Shown here one piece after another: positions 45,839 through 54,963 of a stretch of 58,888 bases of DNA. The stretch comes from Halanaerobiales bacterium (GTDB taxonomy: Bacteria; Bacillota; Halanaerobiia; Halanaerobiales; M55B127). Where the stretch lies: NCBI GenBank assembly GCA_018334565.1, contig JAGXLU010000009.1, forward strand, positions 1 through 58,888, in the 5' to 3' direction. The translations under genes were made by a program, and so were the position numbers. Position 1 is the first letter of the stretch; each line of letters opens with the position of its first letter. The notes beneath the pieces were generated by a model, which was given only the letters and a program-made list of their open reading frames with translations, had not been told where the DNA came from and did not search any database.

Positions 45839-46708
45839 TTGTTCTGGATCAGACAGATTATTAATGGCATAACTCAGGGCTCTATATATGCGCTCATGGC
45901 AATTGGATATTCATTGATTTTTGGGAAACTACTTTTAGTTACTTTTGCTTTTGGTGAAATGGTGGTATTTGGAGTTTTTGTTAGTTACTATTTATACGCT
46001 ATAGTAGGTTTAAATTTATTTCTTGCTATTATTATTGCATTACCAATATCATGGGGTTTAGGGATGTTGGTTGATAAGATATGTTATGAGAAATTTAGAG
46101 ATGAACCTCGATTTTTAATGTTGATAACAACTATTGGGTTTGGAATATTTTTAAAGAGCTTTACTCAACTTATATTTGGTACTGGTTATCGTAGTTATCC
46201 AAACTTTATAGAAGGTAAAATAATAGTTGGTGGTGTTCGAATTACATATATTCAAATTTTTATTATTTTGACTACTCTATTATTATTATATGGGTTAAAC
46301 TTATTTTTTAAGAAAACCAAACTTGGAGTAGGAATAATTGCACTTTCTAATGATCTTGATGCTGCCAAACTAGTTGGAATTAATGTTAATAAGTCAATTA
46401 AATTTGGCCACTCTCTTGGAGTTGTATTAGGAGTTTTCGGTGGCATGATGATGGTTTCATATTATAATGCAATAGGTGCATCTATGGGACCTATACTTGG
46501 ATTAAAAGCTTTTACTGTAGTAGTTTTTGGAGGAATTACAAGTTTGCCTGGAGCTATAATTGGTGGATTTACATTAGGTATTTTAGAAAATTTATCAGTC
46601 GCAACTTTTGGGTCTGGGTATAAAGATATTGTAGCTTTTGTGATTTTAATATTGATATTAGTTTTAAGACCGTCAGGTCTTTTAGGTAAAAAAATTGATC
46701 TATTCTAA
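45839..46708 (+). CDS. ABC importer permease, LivH type
   Basis: A 289-residue inner membrane protein of the LivH family: FWIRQIINGITQGSIYALMA at the N-terminus, ALSNDLDAAKLVGINVNKSI as the conserved cytoplasmic loop contacting the ATPase, and GGITSLPGAIIGGFTLGILE near the end. TTG 45839 follows AAAGGGGG. It pairs with the LivM-like protein to form the channel. Confidence 0.93.
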   Translation: MFWIRQIINGITQGSIYALMAIGYSLIFGKLLLVTFAFGEMVVFGVFVSYYLYAIVGLNLFLAIIIALPISWGLGMLVDKICYEKFRDEPRFLMLITTIGFGIFLKSFTQLIFGTGYRSYPNFIEGKIIVGGVRITYIQIFIILTTLLLLYGLNLFFKKTKLGVGIIALSNDLDAAKLVGINVNKSIKFGHSLGVVLGVFGGMMMVSYYNAIGASMGPILGLKAFTVVVFGGITSLPGAIIGGFTLGILENLSVATFGSGYKDIVAFVILILILVLRPSGLLGKKIDLF

Positions 46709-46811
46709 TCTATTTTAATTGCTTAATAATTGCGTGAATAATTCAATAAAATAATTCACCGAGTAAACATCAATATGACACAGTCAAAAGATTTTTTGAG
46801 AGGTGAAAATA

Positions 46812-47807
46812 ATGTTTTCAAATTCAAAGATATCTAATATAATTGGAAATTTAAAAGGAATTATATTGGAAAACAAACTTAAGATTTACTTAATTATACT
46901 AATATTAGCATTAATTTTCCCATTTATCACAAATAACCAGTATTACATTTATATAGGAGTATTAACGCTGATGTATATGATATTGGCTAGTAGTCTGAAT
47001 ATAATTGTGGGTTATACTTACCAATATTTAATTGGATTTGCAGGATTTTTTGCGATTGGAGCTTATACTACTGCTATAATCACAACTTCTTTTGAAGTAA
47101 ACTTTATTTTTGTTTTTTTAATTAGTGGAATTATAGCATCTATTTTTGCATTACTAATAGGAATTCCCACCTCAAGGTTAGGAGGAATATTTTTTGCATT
47201 TGCTACTTTGGGTTTCGGGGAAATCATTAGACTTATTATAATCAATTGGGATACACTTACAAGAGGAACTTTTGGGATACCAGGAATACCACGTCCTAAA
47301 TTATTTAACTTCATCATTAATACCAATACAAATTTCTATTTTTTTGCTTTATTAATTTTGTTAGTTCAGCTTTTTATATCATATAGAGTTATTAATTCCA
47401 GGGTAGGAAGAGCCTGGTTGTCATTAAAAGAGAATTCAGAGGCTGCCAAGGCAATGGGAATAAAAATAGCGAAATATAGAGTATTAAACTTAATGTATGG
47501 AACTTTTTGGGCAGGAATAGGCGGAGCTTTTTATGCTTATTTTACTCAATATGTAAGTCCTGACACTTTTGTTTTAGATGAAGGATTTAGAATATTTGCG
47601 ATGGTTTTAGTAGGAGGAATGGGAACATTAATTGGGCCCATAGCAGGTAGTGGCTTATTAACCATATTACCTGAGTTAGTCCGAGAATTTGCCAGATATC
47701 AGCTAATTATTTATGGTGTAGCGATATTATTAATAATCCATTATCGTCCACAGGGTTTATTTGGGGCAAAAGAGTTAGCCCAAGCAAAAGTAAAAGATGA
47801 AAAATAG
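46812..47807 (+). CDS. ABC importer permease, LivM type
   Basis: A 331-residue membrane protein with ASSLNIIVGYTYQYLIGFAG, the loop LKENSEAAKAMGIKIAKYRV and VLVGGMGTLIGPIAGSGLLT, all LivM landmarks. ATG 46812 comes after GAGAGGTG; the track GTG 46803 lies inside that ribosome site. It ends YRPQGLFGAKEL, the usual family tail. Confidence 0.93.
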   Translation: MFSNSKISNIIGNLKGIILENKLKIYLIILILALIFPFITNNQYYIYIGVLTLMYMILASSLNIIVGYTYQYLIGFAGFFAIGAYTTAIITTSFEVNFIFVFLISGIIASIFALLIGIPTSRLGGIFFAFATLGFGEIIRLIIINWDTLTRGTFGIPGIPRPKLFNFIINTNTNFYFFALLILLVQLFISYRVINSRVGRAWLSLKENSEAAKAMGIKIAKYRVLNLMYGTFWAGIGGAFYAYFTQYVSPDTFVLDEGFRIFAMVLVGGMGTLIGPIAGSGLLTILPELVREFARYQLIIYGVAILLIIHYRPQGLFGAKELAQAKVKDEK

Positions 47808-47860
47808 GCTTAAAAAGTAAAAATTATTTCTTATAATAAAAGAAGTAAAGGGGTGATTAT

Positions 47861-48628
47861 ATGGCGACTATTTTAAAGACTGACAAAGTTTGTAAATATT
47901 TTGATGGCGTAAAAGCTGTTGATAAAGTTAGTATAGAGGTCGAAGAAGGAATAATTTTAGGGATTATCGGGCCTAATGGTGCTGGTAAAACTACTTTATT
48001 TAATGTTTTAACAGGTATGCTTGCCGAAACAGAAGGTAAAGTGATTTACAAAAATAAAGATATTACAAAATTATCTCCACAAGATATTACAAATATAGGT
48101 ATGTCCAGAACATTTCAAAATATTAAGCTTTTTGACCATTTGTCTGCACATGAAAATGTCAAAATAGGTTTTCATACAAAAACAAAAACTGGGTTTATTG
48201 ATGCAATATTTAAAACTAAAACATATAATAATGATGAACAAAAAGTAAATGAAAAAGGTATAAAGCTTTTGAAAAGAGTTGGTTTGGCTGAAAAACAGGA
48301 GATTTTAGGGCAAAATTTATCTTATGGTGATAAGAGAAGATTAGAAATAGCAAGGGCTTTGGCTGTTGAGCCTGATCTCTTATTGGTTGATGAACCAACT
48401 GCTGGAATGAATGCCAAAGAAACAAGAACAATAGTCGAATTATTAGATAAACTTAATGATGAGGGAATAACCGTGATAATCATTGAACATGATATGGGTG
48501 TTATTATGAATTTGTGTGATGAAATTGTAGTTTTAAATGATGGAAATGTAATTTCTCGAGGAGATCCAAATTACGTTCAAAATGATCCTGCTGTTCGGGA
48601 GGCTTATCTTGGTAAAGGTGCTTCATAA
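47861..48628 (+). CDS. ABC importer ATPase, LivG type
   Basis: A 255-residue ATPase: GIIGPNGAGKTTLFNVLTGM (Walker A), GMSRTFQNIKLFDHLSAHEN (Q-loop region), NLSYGDKRRLEIARALAVEP (signature) and LLLVDEPTAGMNAKET (Walker B), with the switch histidine in VIIIEHDMGV. ATG 47861 follows AAAGGGGTGA. It works with the LivF-like ATPase 44 bases downstream. Confidence 0.94.
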   Translation: MATILKTDKVCKYFDGVKAVDKVSIEVEEGIILGIIGPNGAGKTTLFNVLTGMLAETEGKVIYKNKDITKLSPQDITNIGMSRTFQNIKLFDHLSAHENVKIGFHTKTKTGFIDAIFKTKTYNNDEQKVNEKGIKLLKRVGLAEKQEILGQNLSYGDKRRLEIARALAVEPDLLLVDEPTAGMNAKETRTIVELLDKLNDEGITVIIIEHDMGVIMNLCDEIVVLNDGNVISRGDPNYVQNDPAVREAYLGKGAS

Positions 48629-48672
48629 AATATTCCTATAAAATTTAATTTTATTTAGGAGGTGGAAATCAT

Positions 48673-49386
48673 TTGTTAGAAGTAAAAAATTTAAGTGTAA
48701 GTTATGGACCGATTAATGCAGTCAAAGGTATTAGTTTTAAAGTTAATAAGGGAGAAATTGTTACTATAATTGGCTCTAATGGAGCTGGGAAAACCAGTAC
48801 TTTAAGAAGTATTTCTAATATAACACCTAAAGCTGGTGGTAAGATTAAATTTTTCAATGAAGACATAACTAATCTACCGTCTCATAAAATTGTAGAAAAA
48901 GGGATATGTCATGTTCCTGAAGGTAGGAAGATTTTTGGTAATTTAACAGTAGAAGAAAATTTATATATGGGAGCCTATGTAAAAACCAATCAGGCTGAAA
49001 AAGAATTTGAAGAAAATAAAAGACAAGTTTACGATCTTTTTCCCAGATTAGAAGAGAGAAAAAAGAATGATGGGAAAAACTTAAGTGGTGGGGAACAACA
49101 AATGCTTGCTATAGGAAGAGGTTTGATGCTTAATCCTAAGATAATGATGTTGGATGAACCTTCATTAGGGTTGGCTCCTATGTTGGTTGAAAAAATATTT
49201 GAATTGATTGAAAGAATTAATAAGGAACTGGATACTACTTTCTTATTAGTAGAACAAAATGCAAAAAAAGCGCTTCAAACTGCGGATCGAGGTTATGTAA
49301 TTGAATTAGGTAAAATAAGTAAAGAAGGTAATTCAGAAGAATTACTGGATGATTCCAAATTGGTTGAGGCTTATCTGGGTGTATAA
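48673..49386 (+). CDS. ABC importer ATPase, LivF type
   Basis: A 237-residue ATPase with TIIGSNGAGKTSTLRSISNI, ICHVPEGRKIFGNLTVEENL, NLSGGEQQMLAIGRGLMLNP and IMMLDEPSLGLAPMLVEKIF. TTG 48673 follows TTAGGAGGTGG. It completes the five-part importer; the genes after it are metabolic and probably process the imported molecule. Confidence 0.94.
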   Translation: MLEVKNLSVSYGPINAVKGISFKVNKGEIVTIIGSNGAGKTSTLRSISNITPKAGGKIKFFNEDITNLPSHKIVEKGICHVPEGRKIFGNLTVEENLYMGAYVKTNQAEKEFEENKRQVYDLFPRLEERKKNDGKNLSGGEQQMLAIGRGLMLNPKIMMLDEPSLGLAPMLVEKIFELIERINKELDTTFLLVEQNAKKALQTADRGYVIELGKISKEGNSEELLDDSKLVEAYLGV

Positions 49387-49474
49387 AGTTAAAGTATAAA
49401 TTATATGCACTTTACCTAAGTTATAGATGATTTATATTTCTTTTAAGATATAAAATATTAAAGGAGGAAAAATA

Positions 49475-49963
49475 ATGACTATTAAAAATGAAAAATCAAT
49501 TAAAGAAGAACAAGTGGAAGAATTAAGGGGGCATCTTGAACATCGAGCAACCTGGTTTTATTTTCTGGTAGAAGAAGCTTGTAATCATGGACTTGAGATG
49601 GAAGACTTTGCTAGAACTGCTATTGGAAAAGTTGGAGAGTTTCATGGCGATAATAAATTGGTAGATACTGATAGTCTTGAAGAATTTGCTGAAAATTTCC
49701 TGTCAGAAAACGTAAGAAAAATATTTGAAATGGATGTTGAAATAAAAGGAAACCAACTTATAGTAGACTTTCATTATTGTCCTTTAGTAGCCGCATGGAT
49801 GAAACATACAGATGATGAAGATAAAATAGATGTTATGTGTGATATAGCTATGGAAGGTGACAGAGGGATAATCAGTACTTACGACAAATTTAATTATGAC
49901 TTACAAAAAACAATAGCTTCTGGTGATGAATTTTGTCGTTTAGTAATTACAAAAAGAGAATAA
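49475..49963 (+). CDS. L-2-amino-thiazoline-4-carboxylate (ATC) hydrolase-family protein
   Basis: A 162-residue protein. The C-terminal half has the family pattern VDFHYCPLVAAWMKHTDDED followed by VMCDIAMEGDRGIIS, with the CPL cysteine and the MCDIAMEGD block. The founding enzyme opens the thiazoline ring on the route to L-cysteine in Pseudomonas, but most members have unknown substrates. ATG follows AAAGGAGG. It lies between the Liv-type importer and the DhaK/DhaL genes, and a cysteine-desulfidase-family gene stands 5 kb downstream, so a sulfur amino acid role is possible but unproven. Confidence 0.78.
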   Translation: MTIKNEKSIKEEQVEELRGHLEHRATWFYFLVEEACNHGLEMEDFARTAIGKVGEFHGDNKLVDTDSLEEFAENFLSENVRKIFEMDVEIKGNQLIVDFHYCPLVAAWMKHTDDEDKIDVMCDIAMEGDRGIISTYDKFNYDLQKTIASGDEFCRLVITKRE

Positions 49964-50141
49964 CTTTTGATAGCTAAATTTTTATTGTGTATACCAGTTA
50001 AGATTGTTAAGTAAATTTATTGAAAGAAGGTTAATATATTGTACTAATTTCTATTAAACTTTAAAGATAGGTTAATATCTTTGGTTATTAAAAATCAAAT
50101 TTTTCCTGACAAACATAAGTTCTAACCTAAGGAGGGAAAAA

Positions 50142-51125
50142 ATGAACAAAAAAATATTAAATAACCCAGAAAAAGTTGTAGAAGAAATGGTTGAAGGTAT
50201 GGCCATGGCTAATCCTAATAGACTGAAAAAAGTTAATGGTTTTAATATATTAATTAGAAGCAAAAAAAAGCAAGAAAGGGTTGCTTTGATTAGTGGAGGA
50301 GGCAGTGGGCACGAGCCTGCTCATGGAGGTTATGTGGGACCAGGAATGCTGGATGCTGCTTTAGCAGGTCCAGTATTTACTTCTCCCAATCCTAGGTCAG
50401 TATTGAAGGCTATAAAAGAAGTTAAAACAAATGAAGGAGTTTTACTAATAATCAAGAATTATTCCGGTGATGTAATGAATTTCAAGATGGCTGCTCAGAA
50501 AGCTCAAGATGAAGGAATAAAATGTGATTATGTTATTGTGAATGATGATATTGCCATCAATAATCCTGAAGATAGACGTGGTATTGCCGGGACAATTTTT
50601 GTTCATAAAATAGCAGGGGCAGCTGCTGATGCTGGGTATAATTTAGAAGAAACAAAAGAGGTTGCCAACAAAGCAATTAATAATATCAAATCTAAAGGGG
50701 TTGCCTTAGCCCCATGCTATTCTCCTGGTTCTGGAAGACCATCTTTTGAAATTGGTGAAAATGAAATGGAAGTTGGTCTTGGTATTCATGGAGAGCCTGG
50801 AGTAGAAGTACAAGAGTTGAAAAGTTCTCGAGAAATTTGTAAAATGATTACAAATAATATTTTAGAAAAGATGGAATATGATAAGAATTCTCAATTCTCT
50901 TTAATGATTAATTCTTTGGGCGCTACTCCTCTGATGGAATTAAATGTAATGGCTAAAGATACTCTTGAATTATTAAAAAATAGAGGGTTGACAATATATA
51001 ATTGTTATGTGGGTAATTTTATGACATCAATGGAAATGAAAGGTGCTTCTCTAACATTATTTAAACTTGATGAAGAGTTAAAAAACCTTTTAAATCATCC
51101 TGTTGATGTTTCCATAAAACTGTAG
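50142..51125 (+). CDS. DhaK-like dihydroxyacetone/ketose kinase, substrate-binding subunit (first copy)
   Basis: A 327-residue DhaK-family protein. The residue that covalently holds the keto substrate is present as His216 in GLGIHGEPG. The substrate loop SGGGSGHEPAHGGYVG (51-66) and the catalytic aspartate of KNYSGDVMNF (Asp110) are intact. It would bind dihydroxyacetone or a related ketose for phosphorylation by a DhaL subunit. ATG follows AAGGAGGG. The DhaL-like gene begins nine bases after its stop. No DhaM-type phosphotransferase gene is nearby, so the phosphoryl donor is probably ATP. Confidence 0.9.
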   Translation: MNKKILNNPEKVVEEMVEGMAMANPNRLKKVNGFNILIRSKKKQERVALISGGGSGHEPAHGGYVGPGMLDAALAGPVFTSPNPRSVLKAIKEVKTNEGVLLIIKNYSGDVMNFKMAAQKAQDEGIKCDYVIVNDDIAINNPEDRRGIAGTIFVHKIAGAAADAGYNLEETKEVANKAINNIKSKGVALAPCYSPGSGRPSFEIGENEMEVGLGIHGEPGVEVQELKSSREICKMITNNILEKMEYDKNSQFSLMINSLGATPLMELNVMAKDTLELLKNRGLTIYNCYVGNFMTSMEMKGASLTLFKLDEELKNLLNHPVDVSIKL

Positions 51126-51134
51126 GTGATTATT

Positions 51135-51797
51135 GTGAATACTAAAAAAGAAATAAAAATTGATATAATGGTTGAGGTAATAGAATATATTTCAAATAAA
51201 ATTGTTAATAATTGTGATAAGTTATCAAAACTAGATGGTAAAATTGGGGACTCTGACCATGGAGAAAATATGAAACGGGGATTTAAAAATGTTATAAAAA
51301 ACAAAGAAAAATTGAAGAAAAAAAATACAGTCAGGGAATTATTTAATGAGATTGGAGAGATTATAACATTTAATGTAGGAGGAAGTGCTGGCCCTTTATT
51401 TGGTAGATTATTCAGTGACTTTGGTAGTAGTTATGAAGAACATAAGTATTTTACGATTGAAATGTTGCCGTCAGCTATGAATTCGGCTTTGAATGGTGTG
51501 AAAAAACTAGGGGGAGCAGATGTTGGTGATAAAACCATGGTTGATACAATAGCCCCTGTAGTTGATTTTCTAAATGAAGTTAATTTAAGTGAATTAGAAT
51601 GTAATATTCTCCTTATCAAACTTAAAGAAGAAGCAAGAAAAGGGCTTGAATCTACAAAATTAATTTCTGCTAGAAAAGGCCGAGCAAGGTATCTAAATGA
51701 TAGAAGTATTGGCCATATGGATCCTGGCGCTTACTCTTGTTATTTAATTTTTGAAGCAGTTGAGGAATATTTTAATGATAATACTGAGGAGGTATGA
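51135..51797 (+). CDS. DhaL-like kinase subunit (first copy)
   Basis: A 220-residue DhaL-type protein. The nucleotide/metal loop reads LDGKIGDSDHGENM, keeping the aspartates that bind magnesium. NVGGSAGPLFGRLF corresponds to the GGxSGPLYG nucleotide loop, and LGGADVGDKTMVDTIAPV to the GDKTMxD motif. GTG 51135 follows TAGGTGA; the track GTG at 51126 lies in that site. It belongs with the DhaK gene just upstream. The domain ends GHMDPGAYS, again typical. Confidence 0.88.
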   Translation: MNTKKEIKIDIMVEVIEYISNKIVNNCDKLSKLDGKIGDSDHGENMKRGFKNVIKNKEKLKKKNTVRELFNEIGEIITFNVGGSAGPLFGRLFSDFGSSYEEHKYFTIEMLPSAMNSALNGVKKLGGADVGDKTMVDTIAPVVDFLNEVNLSELECNILLIKLKEEARKGLESTKLISARKGRARYLNDRSIGHMDPGAYSCYLIFEAVEEYFNDNTEEV

Positions 51798-51799
51798 GG

Positions 51800-52810
51800 T
51801 TGAAAAAATTTATTAATAAGCCTGAAGACTTTGTTGATGAAATGATAGAGGGTATATTAATGGCCTATCCCAATTTTTATAAAAAAGCTAAAGATAGCTT
51901 ACGGGAAATAGTTAGAAGTAATTCGCCTGAACAAACAAAAGTAGCAATTGCAACTGGAGGAGGCTCTGGTCATTTGCCTGTTTTTTTAGGTTATGTAGGA
52001 GAAGGATTATGTGATGGAGTTGCTGTGGGAGATGTTTTTGCTTCTCCCAGTGCAAGAGAAATGTACAATGTTACAAAAGCAATTGACGGAGGCAAAGGAG
52101 TTTTATATTTATATGGTAACTATGGTGGTGATGTCATGAACTTTGATATGGCTGCCGAAATGGCTGAAACTGATAACATTGAAGTTGAAACAGTATTAGT
52201 TCGTGATGATGTGGCTTCTTCGAAAAATATTGAAAAAAGAAGAGGAGTTGCAGGATTATTTTATGCTTATAAAATTGCTGGAGCCGCTGCTAATAATGGT
52301 AAAGATTTGCAAGAAGTTAAAAGTTTTACCGAAGAAGCTTTAGATAATACTCGTAGTATGGGTGTGGCACTTTCACCTTGTACTATCCCAGAGGCAGGAG
52401 AGCCCACATTTAAAATTGCTGATGATGAAATGGAAATAGGAATGGGAATACACGGTGAACCTGGTATTGAGCGAACAACTTTAAAACAGGCTGATAAAGT
52501 AAGCAATATAGTTATAGAGAAGATTTTAGCTGATGGTCCTTATGAGAAAGGGGATGAAGTTTCTATATTAGTAAATAGTTTGGGCGCAACTCCCTTAGAA
52601 GAACTTTATATTATTTACAATAAAGTAAAAGACATTTTAAAAGGTAAGGAGATTGAAGTATATAACAATTATATTGGAAATTATGCTACTTCCTTAGAAA
52701 TGTCAGGTATGTCAATTTCCTTAATGAAATTAAATCCTCAACTGAAAACACTTTTAGATGCGCCTGCTCATTCACCCTTCTTTAATCAACAAGATTTAAG
52801 AGATAATTAA
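51800..52810 (+). CDS. DhaK-like kinase substrate-binding subunit (second, divergent copy)
   Basis: A 336-residue DhaK paralogue. It keeps the covalent histidine (GMGIHGEPGIERTT) and the catalytic aspartate (YGNYGGDVMNF), but the substrate loop is ATGGGSGHLPVFLGYVG with Leu in place of the usual Glu after Gly-His. That change next to the keto substrate suggests a ligand different from that of the first copy. TTG 51800 is seven bases after GAGGAGG; the track ATG 51794 abuts that site. It starts two bases after the first DhaL gene. Confidence 0.87.
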   Translation: MKKFINKPEDFVDEMIEGILMAYPNFYKKAKDSLREIVRSNSPEQTKVAIATGGGSGHLPVFLGYVGEGLCDGVAVGDVFASPSAREMYNVTKAIDGGKGVLYLYGNYGGDVMNFDMAAEMAETDNIEVETVLVRDDVASSKNIEKRRGVAGLFYAYKIAGAAANNGKDLQEVKSFTEEALDNTRSMGVALSPCTIPEAGEPTFKIADDEMEIGMGIHGEPGIERTTLKQADKVSNIVIEKILADGPYEKGDEVSILVNSLGATPLEELYIIYNKVKDILKGKEIEVYNNYIGNYATSLEMSGMSISLMKLNPQLKTLLDAPAHSPFFNQQDLRDN

Positions 52811-52821
52811 GGAGGAATAAA

Positions 52822-53457
52822 ATGAATATTAATATAGAAGATCTTCATTTAATCATTAATAAACTGGAACAAGAAGCGCTAAATAATAAAAAGAAATTAA
52901 TTAAATTAGATGCAGCTTTAGGTGATGGAGACTTAGGAATTACAATGGTTAAAGCTTTTTCTGCAGCTAAAAATTATATGGAAAGTTACGAGGAACAAGA
53001 TATTGGAAAGGCATTAAAAAATATTGGTTTTGAAATTGCAAATGAAGCTGCTGCTACAATGGGAACTATAATTGCTAGTGCTTTTATTAAAGCGGGGAAA
53101 AGTGCTGCATGTGAAAAAAAATTAGATTATAAAGACATATTAGACTTAACTGAACTGGCGATTGAGGGGATTAAAGAAAGAGGTAATGCGGAATTAGGGG
53201 ATAAAACTATTTTAGATTGTCTTATTCCTGCATATGAATCTTTCAAACAAGCGTATGAAAAAAATAAAAATTTACAGGAAGGATTAAATGAAGCACTTAT
53301 AGCTGCTGAAAAAGGAGTTGAAAAAACAACAGATATGGTTTCCAGTCATGGTAGAGCACACTATTATGGTGAAGAGTCTAAAGGCAAGAAAGACCCAGGA
53401 GCTGTAGCAGCTTTAATTTTTCTAAAAAGTATTAATGAATATATTCAACAAAAATAA
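52822..53457 (+). CDS. DhaL-like kinase subunit (second, divergent copy)
   Basis: A 211-residue DhaL paralogue. The magnesium loop is LDAALGDGDLGITM, with Leu where most members have His, and the nucleotide loop is AAATMGTIIASAFIKAGK in place of the GGxSGP motif of the first copy. ELGDKTILDCLIPA and GKKDPGAVAALI are conserved. The changes match a distinct DhaL subgroup rather than decay, since the frame is clean. ATG follows AAGGAGG, 11 bases after the second DhaK gene. It should pair with that copy. Confidence 0.85.
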   Translation: MNINIEDLHLIINKLEQEALNNKKKLIKLDAALGDGDLGITMVKAFSAAKNYMESYEEQDIGKALKNIGFEIANEAAATMGTIIASAFIKAGKSAACEKKLDYKDILDLTELAIEGIKERGNAELGDKTILDCLIPAYESFKQAYEKNKNLQEGLNEALIAAEKGVEKTTDMVSSHGRAHYYGEESKGKKDPGAVAALIFLKSINEYIQQK

Positions 53458-54064
53458 GCATTATATACAAGATATTTAAAGATGGGTTTAGACTAATAAT
53501 ATAAAAAAACAAAAATCAAGTTTAACAAAGATTAGCAAACTTATTATAATTAATTTAATCAATAACCATAAATGTAATATTGGCAGTGATATAAAATACT
53601 TATATTTTTTTAAAAAATATCTTAGAGTTATAAATTAATATGTAAGAAAAATAAAAGAATATAGTCAGTTTAACCAGGGTGTTTTTAAAACTAGAAAAAT
53701 TTATTTTACTTTAAGATAACTTTGTAGATAAAACAAATATAAGATTGAATAATTTATATTTAATAAAAAAAAGTATGCAGAATTAGCACCTAAATATACT
53801 GGGTTTAATCGATTAGTGAAAATGTGTGGTAAAATGGTAAGAAGGGCCCAATTATAATATATGTTTGTTTCCAAACTTTTCTCACAAGTTCTAAACCTTG
53901 TTTATTATTCAGTTTTAGTCAAGAGGTCAGCACTTTATTTTTAATTTTTATCAGTTTACACAATGTTATAACATATAAGCAAAAATAAACAACTTTATAC
54001 AAAAAAATTTTGTGATTTTAGAATGTAATAATCAATCTTGATATTTAAAAATAATAAAGGGGGT
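53458..54064 (+). other. Gap between the kinase genes and the XRE-cupin regulator
   Basis: About 600 AT-rich bases. No strong hairpin or promoter is visible and no gene can be supported. A short in-frame stretch near 53770-53850 (KYAELAPKYTGFNRL) faintly recalls coding sequence but is too short to assign. Confidence 0.4.
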
Positions 54065-54646
54065 TTGATCATAATTTCTGACTTTGTATATATTGGTAAA
54101 AAGATAATAAAAGAGAGAAGAAGGCGTGGTTGGTCTCAAAAGGTTTTATGTGATAAGGCAGATGTTTCTCCTTCGTTATTAAGTCAAATCGAAAATGGAA
54201 AAATTAATCCTTCTTTAAAGTCTTTGGATAAAATTGCTTCTGCTTTTTCAATTCATATTTCGAAATTATTTATTGATTATAATAGAAATGAACATAGTAT
54301 GCATTTTACAAAAGATGATCATATGATAATTAATGATGAAGGCAAAAGGACTTTAGAATTATTGATGCCTGAAATGGAATCAATGAAAACTGTGTTACTT
54401 ACACTCAAACCTAAGGCTATAGACCATGATTATACTAAACATTCTGGTATAGAATTTGTTTATGTTTTCCAAGGAGAAATCCAGGTTATTTTTCAAGAAT
54501 TTAATGAAAAGCACAAATGTTCTGCTGGCCAAACAATAGTATACCACGCAATTAGTCCACACAAATTGATTAATCTTTCTGATAAAACAGCTAAGTGTTT
54601 TATTGTCAATTTGCCTAAAACAGATAATATAAACTTAAATTCCTGA
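54065..54646 (+). CDS. XRE-family regulator with C-terminal cupin domain
   Basis: About 193 residues. Helix-turn-helix near residues 8-60: IGKKIIKERRRRGWSQKVLC, VSPSLLSQIENGKINPSL and LDKIASAFSI. The C-terminal cupin has HSGIEFVYVFQGEIQVIFQE and SAGQTIVYHAISPHKLINLS, a small-molecule sensor fold. Regulators of this kind often control amino-acid or polyamine metabolism next door. TTG 54065 is almost on top of AAAGGGGG, so an ATA (54071) or ATT (54074) start with better spacing is possible. It is placed between the DhaKL block and the desulfidase-family gene and may control either or both. Confidence 0.88.
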   Translation: MIIISDFVYIGKKIIKERRRRGWSQKVLCDKADVSPSLLSQIENGKINPSLKSLDKIASAFSIHISKLFIDYNRNEHSMHFTKDDHMIINDEGKRTLELLMPEMESMKTVLLTLKPKAIDHDYTKHSGIEFVYVFQGEIQVIFQEFNEKHKCSAGQTIVYHAISPHKLINLSDKTAKCFIVNLPKTDNINLNS

Positions 54647-54719
54647 TTTTTCGTGGTGATAATAATATAAATAATGGGATAATCTTAATATAAAAAACCA
54701 TCTAATCTAAAAAAATATT

Positions 54720-54860
54720 ATTTAAACAATAGGTAAAAAAGACTGCATTATGGAAAAGACAAATAAAATAGCAATCAACTCAACTTTCAACAACTAGATT
54801 TTAAGCTAAATAAAAAGGCTGTCTTATTAATTAAAAAATAAAGAAATATGTACAAACAGA
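54720..54860 (+). pseudogene. Small tnpB fragment
   Basis: The bases around 54785-54855 read TTTCAACAACTAGATTTTAA..GCTAAATAAAAAGGC..CTTATTAATTAAAAAATAA and translate as FQQLDFKLNKKAVLLIK. This mirrors IIQQLEYKLNKAVILLIK in the tnpB fossil at 932-1698 at both DNA and protein level. Only this short block is recognisable; the rest of the 317-base gap holds no gene. Confidence 0.45.
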
Positions 54861-54963
54861 TTAAATCTTTTATCTAAAAAGTAATTAGAAGATATTTTTC
54901 TGATAATAGAGTTAAAAAGTTTAATGGAGAGATTATTTTTTTCATTTTATTGGAGGGAAATTT

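Noticed and set aside
53770-53855. Possible ribosomal protein L17 remnant (KYAELAPKYTGFNRL)
   Set aside because: Only a few residues agree with the L17 end and a chance match is as likely.
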